Assembly (NCBI RefSeq): GCF_032854445.1
Contig: NC_088302.1
Span: forward strand, 50,932,046-50,996,045
Origin: Liolophura sinensis
Lineage: Eukaryota > Mollusca > Polyplacophora > Chitonida > Chitonidae
Length of the DNA stretch: 64,000 nt
Direction: 5' to 3'
Of the stretch, positions 42,301-53,741 are shown piece by piece; within the stretch, counting starts at the first letter, position 1, and each line of letters begins with the position of its first letter. The notes below the pieces were generated by a model that was given only the letters and a program-made list of their open reading frames with translations, was not told the origin of the DNA and searched no databases. The position numbers were made by a program, and so were the translations under genes.

Positions 42301-42810
42301 ACGTACACCGTCAACTCATGTAGGGGAAACCCGAACAAGCTGCAAATGGGGTAAATTGCAACAGTGACAATATATCTGTCCAGGGTGTTTTTATAGGTAA
42401 ACTCTCCATACATATAACTTCCTTAACAATCCCTCCGTGGACATATATAATTAGCTCATGCTTAGCCAAGACCATGTGATTCCTTCAGGGGCGTTTAATA
42501 GGAAAGCGACGCATTGTGCCCTGGTCTCCCCATATATTTCTCAGGCTAATTGGGGCAGTTATTTCATCAGCCAGTTAGTTAGCCTTACTTCCAGTATAAT
42601 ATTGGCAAGTTTCAGTCGCATTTCCTTCTGAAAAATAAATACTTCTACTTCTGAATATGTTGAGGTGAAATTGTATGGTGTTGCCTATATAGGTCTAAAT
42701 AGTTAAATGGTGTTGATTATACACCGGCACTGAAAGTATTACAGAGATAAGAGTATCTGTATTGCGTTTTGTAACTCACAGTTGCCAAAGGAGATACATG
42801 AGAAATAACC
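39341..42810. other. Non-coding stretch
   Basis: Unique sequence with a small perfect inverted repeat at about 39590-39611 (TTCCGCAA, six-base loop, TTGCGGAA). Short open frames show no domains. A tRNA-like patch near 41950-41995 (GATTCGACCC) may be SINE debris. Confidence 0.45.
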
Positions 42811-42894
42811 TATGCTGTGTTGGACATCGCCTACGCTGTGTTGGATGTCGCCTACGCTGTGTTGGATGTCGCCTACGCTGTGTTGGATGTACGG
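42811..42894. repeat. 21-bp tandem repeat, four copies
   Basis: TACGCTGTGTTGGATGTCGCC is repeated in units starting at 42811, 42832, 42853 and 42874, with small changes in the first and last copy. Confidence 0.95.
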
Positions 42895-42897
42895 AAG

Positions 42898-43035
42898 CGT
42901 TTATTTGTATGATTGATTGATTGGGTTATACCGATGTTAAGTCTTGTGTATGACTCGATTCGGGATTGAACCACAGAACTACCTTTTAAGAGCACTACTC
43001 CACCGCAGCTGGTTTTACCAAAAGCAATAGCGTAT
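42898..43035 (-). mobile_element. tRNA-derived SINE (family B), head and tail
   Basis: On the minus strand a tRNA-like head carries an A-box-like GGTGGAGTAGTGC and a B box GGTTCAATCCCG with the proper tRNA-like spacing. It is followed by a body ending in an AATCAATCAATCAT tail. It lacks the acceptor-stem symmetry of a functional tRNA gene. It is distinct from family A. Confidence 0.6.
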
Positions 43036-43321
43036 AAACTGGTATATACATGTACATTTGGTCTGCCAGTATATTCACGTGCTGGCATAATACCTTTTCT
43101 AGCATCAAGTGAGGTCAGATAAGTGGGTCTCTCCTAGATAACAGCGTTGTTCGAATGGAAGTCACCCGTTGCTGTACCAGTGAGTATCATCTAGGCTAGG
43201 CCCTATAAACATACCGGTATTTCAGACTAATAACGACACTCAGCTAGCCAGTAGGCGTTTTTGAAGTTGTCATAAAGTTTTCGTAAGTTTTCTGATATTT
43301 GTTACAGATTCAGTCCGGTGA

Positions 43322-43567
43322 ATTTTTTTTTTTTTTTTATCATTTGATTGGTGATTTACACAGTCCTCAAGAATATTTCACTTATTATATACGACGCCGG
43401 GGGGAAACCAGGCCGAGCCCGGGAGAAACCAACCGCCATCTGCCAGGCGCTCCCATCTACAAACGGAAAGAAAACCAGCATAAACTGGACTTCACACCGA
43501 CCGCATTAGTGAGACGCTCCTGGGTCATCCTGCTGCACCTGCACGCTAAACCATGCACTAGGCCAAG
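43322..43567 (-). mobile_element. Near full-length SINE family A
   Basis: Read on the minus strand it has a decayed tRNA-like head (TGACCCAGGAGCGTCTCACT, then a B-box-like GTGAAGTCC), a central block with GGTTTCCCCCCGGCG, and the family tail. It ends in a poly(A) run of about 18, seen as T on the plus strand at 43324-43338. Confidence 0.8.
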
Positions 43568-45051
43568 GAAAAATAAGGTTCTAACAAATGAAAAATGGTC
43601 AAAATTGGAGACCAAATGCAAGAATACCGTCACCAAAGCTTGAAATACAGCAATATTTTTTTATTTTTATCGCGATTATTTTTCAATTTAGACTAGATAT
43701 ATGTCCGCAGTGTTGCCTTGCACGCATTGTTGTCATGCAGCCTGCAACGAGATAGCGGTGATACGACAGAAACATTGTTGATTTCATTTCCAAGTGGAGG
43801 TAACAGCTTTTACTGTCTAATATGAAAGCCATGGCTGATATATTTTGCCTGTCGGCATACATCCTGAATGTTGGGGAAAATCGATGATTTCCACAGTGTA
43901 CAGGTAATCGTGTCAATGAATTTTATCTGGATAGGCCTATTGTAATACAGTGCCCTCCCCCCCCCCCAAAGAGAGACACAAGCATTACATCCCTTCAACC
44001 GTAGACTCTGTGTTGAAATTTGCAAAGGTATTAGTACTTGTCTACAATGTGGAATTTGAAGCTGGAGTACTGGAATAAACACGTTTAGGGCAACGGTTGT
44101 GTCGTTCAGACAAAAACAAAATGGTGACTGCATCATGATTCTCTATTTTCCAACACCATTAGTTGATTCATTTACTTATTTTAGCAGGCAGCTCTGTTAG
44201 TAGTTCTGTCTGTCTGTCTGTCGGCCGTTTAGTCAAATTTTTGACATCTCATATTTTAACTTTAACCATTCACTTTATGAGACGCTCATGCTCTTTCGGG
44301 ATGAAGCAGCCATCGCGGATTTCTGCTTGACCTTTTGTTTAACTTCGGAAAGAAATCCAAACCTAACACCACCGTTAAGACATGCGCTGTGTATACGAAC
44401 GTACACGTGCGTGACGCCTTGGTACAGTATCATATTGTTTCATTGAAATGATACAGTTATTCAATATCTTAAACCTTCACAGATTTCCAAAACATTACTT
44501 CTTGATCTGTTGTGAGCCTATTTAAGTGACGTATAGTGACATAAGGTGATACATACAAAGCTTGTTCGGATCCAATCCCCGTTACAAAATCCTACATACA
44601 GATTTTCTAATTCCTGGATGATTTCGACGGTTGGCGTTATTTTAGCTGATCGCCTGAGGAAATCTTCTTTATACCTGGACCGCTACGGTGGCCAAATGAT
44701 TAGAGTGTCATACAAAAGACTTTAAAAAATTTACTTGTCTGTGCATCGCTTGGCTTTCAGCACTGAGAGGTTAGAACAAGGAAACATGAGTAGTTGAACG
44801 GGTGTCAGTATAATGTGACAGGTGGGGTGTCATGTCTGGTGTCTTCGTAATGACACTTCAGTCGAGGAAGCACTTTGGCGGCATGAACGCGCAATGTCAG
44901 AAGAAGACACACTATATATGCACACACCAGAAGGACTCCTCGTCGTCATATGACTGAAAAATTGTTAAGTACGAAGTTAATGGCCAAAGCTACATGATAC
45001 ATTCTTCATAATCTTCGTATATGAAGTGAGTTGTCCTCCAGAGGGAACCTT
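43568..45051. other. Non-coding stretch
   Basis: Contains a poly(C) run near 43956-43968. A short A-box-like fragment near 44675-44700 (GGTGGCCAAATGATTAGAG) is probable SINE debris. No gene is supported. Confidence 0.45.
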
Positions 45052-45300
45052 GAAGCCTCAAGTGTTAAAGCGTCGGTCTAATAGTGGAAGGCTCGGGGTT
45101 CAATCCCGTGTCAGACCATGTATAAAGGTTTTAAAATCGACCATCTTGGTTTTTTCCTGATTAGTAGGTCAACTTGAGGAGGGGAGGCTAAGAGCTGGTC
45201 GGCCAGAGTTAGGATGCTGTTAGTGGCTAGAGTATAATGTCTTGTAACTTAGTACCAAAATATTGACCTGTAAGTTCAATGAGCAAACAAGGCTTAAATG
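45052..45300 (+). mobile_element. tRNA-derived SINE (family B)
   Basis: An A-box-like CCTCAAGTGTTAAAGCG and a perfect B box GGGGTTCAATCCCG have tRNA spacing and lie on the same strand. The sequence continues into a non-tRNA body instead of an acceptor stem and terminator. The right limit is approximate. Confidence 0.6.
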
Positions 45301-47785
45301 ACGAAAAACAACGGTTGGTGTTTCAATTTTATTTTTAAATGGCCCTTCTTCCCTTGTTGTTGGTTGCCAATTGCCATGCACAAACGTACAAAGGTGTTAT
45401 TCTCACACGTATATACATTTACAAACACTTAGGCCTATAACCACAAAAACTTTTTAAATAAAGCGTCGACTTCATTTCATGCATATAGGACCGTACACTG
45501 CGCTGTTCACACAGCAGGCATGTTGGATGGCAGCGTGCGCTAAGGTCATACAGGACATTTAATATACAGTCGTAATGATTCCATATCTGATAATATACAT
45601 GTACTAAATGTTAAGCCACAATGTATATCACAAAGTGCATAGAACATCCAGCATGTGAGACCAGTCACTTTCGAGATAACAAACAACAAGTACCAGCCGA
45701 GAATAGTATGAGACAGTTACGTTCATTGGTCAAAACCAATCAGGTGAGATGCATGATCACTGAGGTTAACCTTCTCGCCTAAAGTACTTCGGGCTCAAGT
45801 TCCTTAGTCAATTCTGTCTTTGCGATGACGTTTTGTGGGAAAACTAATTCAATATTACTTATGCACTGGAAGGGAACAAAGACCAATTCAGCACGGATCC
45901 GAGTCGCCATGTAATCATTTGATCGCCATGAGCCATCTGAAGAGAACAATATCTGATGTTTGAGTTTTCTAAATCTCGTGCGATGTTGTTTCTTTGTGGA
46001 ATTGGATTGGGCTTCTTTCTTTTTCTTACTCCGCATTCCTTGTTTATATGCAACGGAAAATCGAATTTTTGTTCTCTGTCGATAAGCCTTTTGGTGAAGT
46101 TACAATTAATATTGAAGAGTGACAACCTAAAGCAAGTGCCAAAGTAATGTTTAGCTGCTAATCTTAAACCAAACATATTTTCTTCGAAGAGTCATGTGAT
46201 AGGTTCAATAATTTCACATCTGAGTCACACCATCGTGCATTATAATGGTTAGATCTAAACTGAAAGATCTATGTAATGAAATGAACTCTCTATCATTTTC
46301 CTTTCATGGTTCTTGTAGATTAAAAATCAGAAGAAATATACCTGTGTAGGATCATGTGCAACGTGAGGAAAGTTTCTAGTTGATGTCTGTCAAAGCAGCG
46401 ATTCCTTAATTGACCCCGAAGTTAGACACAGTGGTCAAAAATAAGTTACAATGCGCGTTTTGGAGAGTCCCAGTCGATTTACTATAACTGTAAAGTAATA
46501 AAATGACAATAAGTACAATTTGAACAGGTCAAATATATGCAATATAGTACATTAAGCTGACCTTTTGATAGGGATATACAGTAATGCGAAATCCCGCTCA
46601 TCAGCGTGGATTGTTTTCTAAATGGTCTGTGTAGAATATGTCTGTCTGGTTCCAAAATCGCGCATGTAGGTCGACTTACGATCTCAAGCAACTGTTTTCA
46701 ACTCCACAAAGTTGAAGTACGCGTAACGCTTATGTCGAAGAGGTTGATGAAACCTTGCGATCGTGGGCGACTGTGACCATTCTGGCGCGAAAACGCACAG
46801 ACCGATGGAACTGGGTAGGCCTACATCTGGATGCTTCGACTCGCAGGAAAGTAGGACATGTTCTACACCGTGAAACAAGCCAGAGTAGATCGACTAAAAC
46901 CAGCGCCCCATCCAATGTTCCCAGAAGCTCCCAGTTGCGTATAGTCGAAAAAGAAAACAGTTGCTCCCAGTCGCAGTGTCGATCTACGCCCGGCTTTAAG
47001 TGTGATGTCTTAATGAATTCCACGCCTTTTGACATACTAGTGAACACGAAAACTATAGCGATTGGCTGCATGAATGAATCTTTACACGTAGTTAATTTCT
47101 CCAGAAGAGGATAGCATTGCCAAAATGTCTGCCAGATTTGGGACTTGTGGCCCTACGATGGCTAGTCTTCTGTACCGATGTTAACGGTCGCCAAGCGTTA
47201 GCACCATTTCATTTCCCGGAACATTCTCATTAAATAATTTTGCGCAAGTCATAAGCTCAATCAACATGTTTAGGATATCCACACAAACATATGCGGAAGA
47301 CAGCACTGCTTGTGGAAACACTCCCAGCAAAGTCAAACATATACATTTGTGAATGTCGCTTTAAGGGCAGCATGGCTATGGTTTGGGCAACGACTTTTCA
47401 TGGCCTGAAGTCGGTGGTTAGTCCGTCCTTGATCGTAACTTATGACTTCCGTCACGCCTTTCAAGCAGTGCCTGTAAGCTGTGCCAATACTAAGGATGCC
47501 CAGTGAATACGAAGCTGAAGCAAACAAGCCGGAAATTACCAACATTTTACACCACTGTCATGATAACTTGTATAATTTGTACATAAACAGCGCGCCTGCA
47601 AGCCTTCATCAGAGAACGTGTCGCACGGGTCCTGCATGTGTATCCACGCGATTCCTGTGGCAAAGCAACTATGCCCCGAATAACTTCACCATCACAGGCA
47701 TTTCCGCGAACTGTAGACTTTTCTACTGGCTTTAAGAGCTATAACCGCATACCTGGAAGCAGAAGATGGCGACCGGTCACTGGTG
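45301..47785. other. Non-coding stretch, 3' flank of the small basic protein gene
   Basis: Overlapping open frames of 105-119 codons on both strands (45859-46176 minus, 46730-47071 minus, 46755-47114 plus) show no domain or splice context. None can be chosen as real. Confidence 0.4.
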
Positions 47786-48397
47786 TCAGTACTGCCACGT
47801 GATTGGGTTTCGATGCCTTGGCGGTGGAGCGCTCCGACAACGTCGTGCAGGTCTGGAGATCACTATCTGCCGGGACTTCCGCTCACTGTTATTTAATTTT
47901 TTTACCGTGTCAGCTTCGGAGGCCCAATCGGGGTGGATGACGAAGAACTCTCTTTTGGGGGTGTGAGAACTGGGGCCAAACACACCGCCTTCGTACACAC
48001 ATCGGCTGTTATAGCTGGGTCGCTCGGTGGCGTACATGCTGGAAGTCATGCGGCAGTTAGCCGCTGTGTCGGAGCTGGCACGGATTTGCCTCTTCTGGGG
48101 ACTGGAGCTTGGTTTAGCGTCTCTTTCCCATGGGCACGTATCATGCCCATAATGCTGGCTCCAGGGCCAGCACTGGTAAAACCGAGGCTGGGGACAAGAA
48201 AAGGCATATTGACTCTGAGGACGTGGTTTTGATGGAATACGCTGAGCTTTGGATTTTGATGGTGGGATTTGCTTTACAGGACTACTTGTGGCTGAACTTC
48301 GCGTTGTAGGAATCTTTGTCGCAGGGTTGTGTGTCGAAGGAATGCGACTTGCTGTTTTTCGTGGACTGAGCTTGGCTTGAGAATTGCTTTTTTCCAT
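47786..48397 (-). CDS. Small basic Ser/Pro-rich protein with two S/TxIP-type motifs
   Basis: A 203-residue protein encoded in one exon. I do not recognise the family with confidence. Residues 1-60 are rich in Ser, Pro, Lys and Arg and contain SRIP (17-20) and TKIP (27-30), which fit the S/T-x-I-P short motif that binds EB proteins at growing microtubule ends. Two related IP sites, KQIP and QRIP, follow. The middle (61-92) is rich in Tyr, Trp and Cys. The C-terminal third has HPDW (155-158), a basic stretch with RRCRSAPPP, and ends NPITWQY. There is no signal peptide or membrane segment. The ATG is preceded by an in-frame TAA and, on the minus strand, by a good 3' splice site (TCTTTCAG ending at 48442), so the 5' UTR is spliced. 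A microtubule or ciliary role is an inference from the motifs only. Confidence 0.65.
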   Translation of the reverse strand: MEKSNSQAKLSPRKTASRIPSTHNPATKIPTTRSSATSSPVKQIPPSKSKAQRIPSKPRPQSQYAFSCPQPRFYQCWPWSQHYGHDTCPWERDAKPSSSPQKRQIRASSDTAANCRMTSSMYATERPSYNSRCVYEGGVFGPSSHTPKREFFVIHPDWASEADTVKKLNNSERKSRQIVISRPARRCRSAPPPRHRNPITWQY

Positions 48398-48441
48398 CGC
48401 TCTCTTTTCGTCTATAGCTTAATAACTGCTCGGCAAAATCG

Positions 48442-48465
48442 CTGAAAGACACAAAGAATAAAAGT
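48442..48465 (-). promoter_or_regulatory. 3' splice site before the small basic protein exon
   Basis: On the minus strand ACTTTTATTCTTTGTGTCTTTCAG ends the intron, leaving 44 nt of 5' UTR before the ATG at 48397. The pyrimidine tract is moderate to good. Confidence 0.55.
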
Positions 48466-48801
48466 TGTTATGCCTCAACACGGCTGCAAGTTATGGATCT
48501 TTTATAACAAATTATTACAATGAAATTTTTTTCGTTCAAATCAAAGCAGTTTACAATACCTCTATAAATCATTTACATTCAGTTTGTTTGCCTTTCGGTA
48601 TCAGCATTATTTTAATAGCGTGACTTTCAAAGAGAGCGGTTGCAATATACATATATAGTGCTGTCCAACTGAAGACATGCTGAAGGAAACCAGACCTGAG
48701 AAACCCATGAAATCTTCTGACGTATAAATGACAGGCATTGAAGTACACGTATAGCATACAAGGTTCCGAGTTCGCAATCCGTGGAGTGCAGGATGCGGTG
48801 C
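48466..48801. other. Putative 5' intron of the small basic protein gene
   Basis: No exon or repeat is recognised here. Confidence 0.4.
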
Positions 48802-48916
48802 TGGAGCACATTATCTGTATAATATAAAATGCAAAATGATGCAACCATGCATGTATATAATATATATAATATATATAATATATATGCATGGTTTGCATCA
48901 TTTGCATTTTGCTCCA
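48802..48916. repeat. Long imperfect inverted repeat (hairpin)
   Basis: The left arm ATGCAAAATGATGCAACCATG (48829-48849) pairs with the right arm CATGGTTTGCATCATTTGCAT (48887-48907) with few mismatches. Flanking AAA/TTT and TGGAGC/GCTCCA (48802 and 48911) extend the symmetry. The loop is itself AT-palindromic. The right arm contains the POU octamer ATTTGCAT. It could be a small MITE or a single-locus hairpin. Confidence 0.85.
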
Positions 48917-51900
48917 ATTAGCCGTAAGTGACATATTGCATATGGCACGTATATAACGCTACTAAACCACTCTAAATTTTTCACATCCCTTCCTGCGATC
49001 AATGGAATCTTTCTCTGGATCTTCATCCAATTTAATCAACAATAGTAAAGTACAAGCGTTACGGGTAATAAATGAGTTTTACCACGCTCTCCAATAAGTA
49101 TCTAGTTTTCTCAGTTGATCAGAAATATAGGATCATGGCGTGTTCCGGAAATTCATAAACAGCGGCTTGCAATCCCAAGAGTACTTCTGTGCGAATATTA
49201 ACATATGCATATACACATAGATCACTGTATGCACTAATACTGCATGTGCTCACCTGTTCACTGCTTCATGAGCTTCATGTGTTTGAAGGAGTGGAAAAGA
49301 ATTTAAGCGTCGGAGTCCAACATTCATATACCACTCGCGACCCATGACTGCGCGTTTCAAGTCAATTATAACAAGAACCATTTCCATAACAACCCAAAAC
49401 ACCAGTTCCCCAGAGAATCTTAATATAAATGGCCAGACACCAAGACGAGATCACTGCAATGTTTCATTGCTTTTTTTTTCTGGACTGCGATACAAACCAT
49501 TGACAAGATGAAGAATTAAATTCGATGACAAGCGATAAAGATCGAGGTGGTGTAAACCTTGCATGAGTTAACTACATTTCCGTGTAAGCACCCATACCTT
49601 AAGCTTACGTTGGTTTGTGTATGTTTGCGCTACCGCTGTGAAACATGTCACCCGAATACTACTATGGTTACCGTAATATAAGCAATCACTTTACGATTTA
49701 TTCTGTCTGCTTTGTGTCAGTAGACACCATAATTGTTTGCAATGCTATATACAGACAAAAAACAAAACGTGTCCTGCAGCTACATGTATAAACATGAATT
49801 CAAACGCTGATTTTAAAATTTGACTTCGAACTGACTTACCTATACTGTATGTATTTTCCAGACCTTAGATTTGAACTGATGTCATCTTTCACTCAATCTG
49901 GTATTTTGCTCTAAATTTCCCGATGACAATGATACTAATTAATTTCTTAAATGCGTATATTACTACTTATTTGCGGTTCAACTGCCGGTGACCTAGGGCA
50001 CATCTGATACATCGATGGACAGAGGTCGTCCAGGTTGGAGACCTTGCTTACCCATCTGTATTGATCTGAGTGGAACACGTGACCATTATGTTCTTCATTG
50101 TTACAAAGACGTTCCGTACCAGCTGTTCTGCAGGACTATGAAAAAGCCTATACCTTTGAAAGGGAATATGACAGTAATGTAGGAATAATAGAATTGTTCT
50201 TGCTTTTTGTCTTCTGTTAAGCAGCTGAAATACCCCCCCCCCCCCACTCCCCTTCAGAATACTGCCTCAAAATGCTGGATTTCTGTCTGATATGAGATTA
50301 AATATGACGGATGAAGACAGAGAACGGGAACCAACGAAAGGTCAAAGGATGTGCTTCCGGCTCTTTCGGTGGCTCGGGCCAATTGTTACAGAGACTAAAG
50401 CGATGCCCGTAATCAATAAACAACTTTCCAAATTAATCATTTGATCAATATATCCACGTAGTTATAACTAAATGTTGCACTATAGACATAGTAACTGTGA
50501 GACTGTCATCAAACAGATGATTCACATGGCCTTCCAATGATGTGAAATTAAAATAAGTTTGAGCATGGATGTGTTGCTGTTGTTGTGACTCCGTATATCT
50601 TAATGGAGAATTCTACACTTTGCGAAATCCTTTGACACGTTTACTGACCTAATCTAATATTGATTTTTTTTTCTTATATTACTGGCGGCGGTTATGATAG
50701 GACTGTACCATCGACATCTTGAAACCCGTATCGGTTTATACAGGCTTACATCATTACATCTGTTCGTGGGAAAACCTTATCCTATATCATATACCAGTGC
50801 AATGTTTGTAGCTGCACTGCATTGCTGTCACTTGTCTGTATAGCTTCGGGTACATTGTCCCGTCTGGTCTGTGCACGCATCATGAATACAAGCGTCCTAA
50901 CACGGTGCATGACTCCACTGACAACAGACAGAAAGACAAGCGAATACTGGCAGCCTTGTAATTTATGCTCGCAACCATCACCGAGTCAGAAAGCATGGTG
51001 TATATATGGTGGCAGAAACCAATGGAGAACCCTTCCAGAGCCATTATGAATCTATGACATTTCTACCAGGAATTAACAGTGAGCTATATACATGTATATA
51101 AAATATTAGAACATTTGACAGTGACTGTGAAAGACAAATGCACAAATGGAGTAATTGCACAGTCCTTAACATGAAATAATTGAACACGGATGCCGTTCCA
51201 AAAATGGCAGCAAGCATGATCATCGTTGGCATAACACAGGTGAGCCTACCTCTGTCACAACCTGTCACATCTGTGGGTAGGCAGTGCGCATCATCCCCGT
51301 GATATCAAGTCACGCTATCAGGCGGTTCCCGGGAGCTTTCACTGCATCGCTATGTCACTACCGTCTATACGGCGGCCATGTCAGATATATAGCAGAGGAG
51401 TACCGAGTTGACCATAGTACTGAGGGTATGCGCTGATCAGGTCTGTACAGCTATAGCGGGCGGGGTTATCGATCGATTCGTCGGTATAACTGAGGCTCCA
51501 TAAACACACTATACACAAGCTATGTGCGTGTTTGTCTCTAGTGAAGCCACCACCTCTCCTCACATTCAGCATCTCTTATTCCACCTACTGCTCAGTCAGA
51601 AGTCTCCATACCGGTAATGTTTGATGACCTGAACGTGCCGGGTGGCCGAGAGCTGTGATAATCTCACCAATTTGTCCAAAATAACGTGACAGAAATTGAA
51701 ATATTAATTCAGAGTGCGCATCTAAAGGTCAAAAGCTCAACCCACATACGGCCTCAATTAAATATAGGAACAGTTTCATCCTTTGCCTTGTCACTCAATG
51801 CAAAGAGCTATTTGAATTCCGAAGCCGCGAAATGTAGCGTAAGTGGTTGCAAAGACGATATGAAGTCTAATTCAACAGAGATAATGCTGAACCACTGTAT

Positions 51901-52153
51901 GCAGCGCCATCTAACGGTTCGTTGTAAACGAGATGATGTTCGTACTCCCGGGAGTTATATTCGCCATCTGTCATTTACATTTTCTATCTCAGCAGCCCGG
52001 CAGAGGTTATGCTGATGTGGGGCGATCGTGGTGCCATCTGTCGGTTGTATTACATGGCCTAGCCTCCTCGTGCATCAGTGTGAATACTTCACTCATCTTC
52101 TCACACACGGAGATGCGGCTGCTGATTCTGGGCAGCTGACACGAGGCAACAAA
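48917..52153. other. Non-coding stretch upstream of the sarcoglycan gene
   Basis: Contains a poly(C) run near 50231-50243. A 46-codon open frame at 50306-50446 with an ATG has no clear splice partner. A strong donor (AGC|GTAAGT) lies at 51839, without a start codon in its frame. No gene is supported. Confidence 0.4.
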
Positions 52154-52175
52154 ATGGCTCCTCGCAACCGTTCGG
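52154..52175 (+). CDS. Candidate first coding exon of beta-sarcoglycan (uncertain)
   Basis: ATG in good context (AACAAAATGG) encodes MAPRNRS and one extra base, then GTAAGG, a strong donor. Placement and short basic composition suit sarcoglycan exon 1. However, it ends in phase 1, while the best acceptor of the next exon (53555) needs phase 0, and joining them creates an early stop. An in-frame join would need the weaker AG at 53564-53565. Treat as a hypothesis. Confidence 0.3.
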
Positions 52176-53555
52176 GTAAGGCAACTTTACAAAGCCAGCT
52201 TCATCAAAGACTTAAGTAAATATCCGAATATTTTGGGCGTTATCTTGATGCTTACATCCAAATGGCACTGGGTTCTAGGCCTACATAGTGTTGTACCAGC
52301 TATTAGGCATACTAACTGAACTAGGGTAACTTGGCCGTCTGGAGCCAGCCTTGTGTCTTAACCTTAACCCAACCCAACCTCCCACAGTGTTGATTAGATG
52401 GTGGCTTGGGCCTACAACCTTCACTGAAGCACGTAGTATGTGTGACTACAGCCTTTGATATATAGTTGTTATACGCTCCTACAGACAATGGTTAACCCTG
52501 TATTATATTAGTCCATAAGGGCATTAGTACTTAAAAACTCTTCACAACTTTGGACAGGATTTAGGCTACTTAAATCTATATGAACTACATATAAACTGAG
52601 GAGTTGTTCAGGGAATACAAATGGCTGGTATATTTTTTGATATACATATGCAATCGTTTTACGCTTTAAAAATAAGTTTTGTAAGAAATCTCAGTCCCTG
52701 TATGACCGGGGATCCTTCTCTAACTCCAAACAAGTGAGATAGACATGCGCACAGAGTAGGCGGCTGCTAACGGACCAGTCAGGTACATATACTATATCTA
52801 ATTACAATTCAGTCCGCTCAGTGCACATTCATGGAGTATATAGTGACAAAACTCTACATGCAGTTGTACATGTATAGTAGCGCTTCATGCTAAACTGCTG
52901 TGTCTATGCCAACCTCGTTTGCACTCCGTGGAACTGCTTGACCCTCACTATCATGACGCATATGTCGCAATCTTATCAACAATGGTAGGAGTTGAAACAA
53001 ATGGTCTTTTTACCAAGGCAAAGGTCGCGATGTCAACGTTTTTTTCCACGATCTGTTATGTTCATCTGTCCTTACCGTTTTACTTTGTCCATAACCTACA
53101 AATAATTGGAAGGGATAAAGTGAGTTAAGAAGAGACAGCACCGACGAATTAGGTTAGTCATTAGCAGAGCCTTTCATTAAGTAAGCTGTTTAGATTACCC
53201 ATTCAACTTCGCATCCATGCATCAAGTGACAGACGTATTTGGTTTATTCATCTCCTTCCTAGTGCCGACGTTTTTCATTTTGGATAAACCTGCATATATC
53301 TCTAAGATGTTACTCGTGTTACATGTCTCCAGCAATCCATGCAATCCGTTAGTCACGCAGTCCTGAAATAACCTCATACGATTGCCTTACATATTTATCG
53401 TTCATGTGATATTTAAGAAGATTTGCGGATCAAATCTGTGACCGCAGTTGATTTCACAGTTTCATTAGTTTCGCAATTTCTGTCCCAAGATATCTAGTCA
53501 GTTTACCTATGAATGTCGGAGACGATGCCTGTACATACTTCCTGTTTCACTGCAG

Positions 53556-53741
53556 ACGGACGGAGAGCGGAGAGAGCAGACGAATAATTCCGCACACCAG
53601 CAGCCGTTTGACAGTTTCCACGCAGGGTATTTACGGATAGATGAGGACCACTTGTACCGGACAGGTGTCCGTGGATGTAAGAAATACGTCCTCTACTGCA
53701 TAGTGGCATTCCTCTTCATCGCCACGCTGGGAAACTTAATC
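53556..53741 (+). CDS. SGCB: Beta-sarcoglycan exon (cytoplasmic tail and TM start)
   Basis: Sixty-two codons in phase 0. The acceptor CCTGTTTCACTGCAG and donor GTGAGT are both strong. It encodes a polar N-terminal segment (TDGERREQTNN...), the beta-type RIDEDHLYRTG motif and the start of the transmembrane helix. Confidence 0.85.

Noticed and set aside
45052-45125. tRNA gene
   Set aside because: A and B boxes are present, but there is no pairing acceptor stem and the sequence runs on into a SINE body without a terminator.
46730-47114. Overlapping 113- and 119-codon open frames on opposite strands
   Set aside because: Neither shows a domain, repeat or splice context. Opposite-strand pairs like this occur by chance in GC-moderate DNA.
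52919-53117. Alternative first exon for sarcoglycan ending in a strong phase-0 donor (GATAAA|GTGAGT)
   Set aside because: Phase and donor fit, but it would add a long hydrophobic segment before the cytoplasmic motif, contrary to the family's short polar N terminus.
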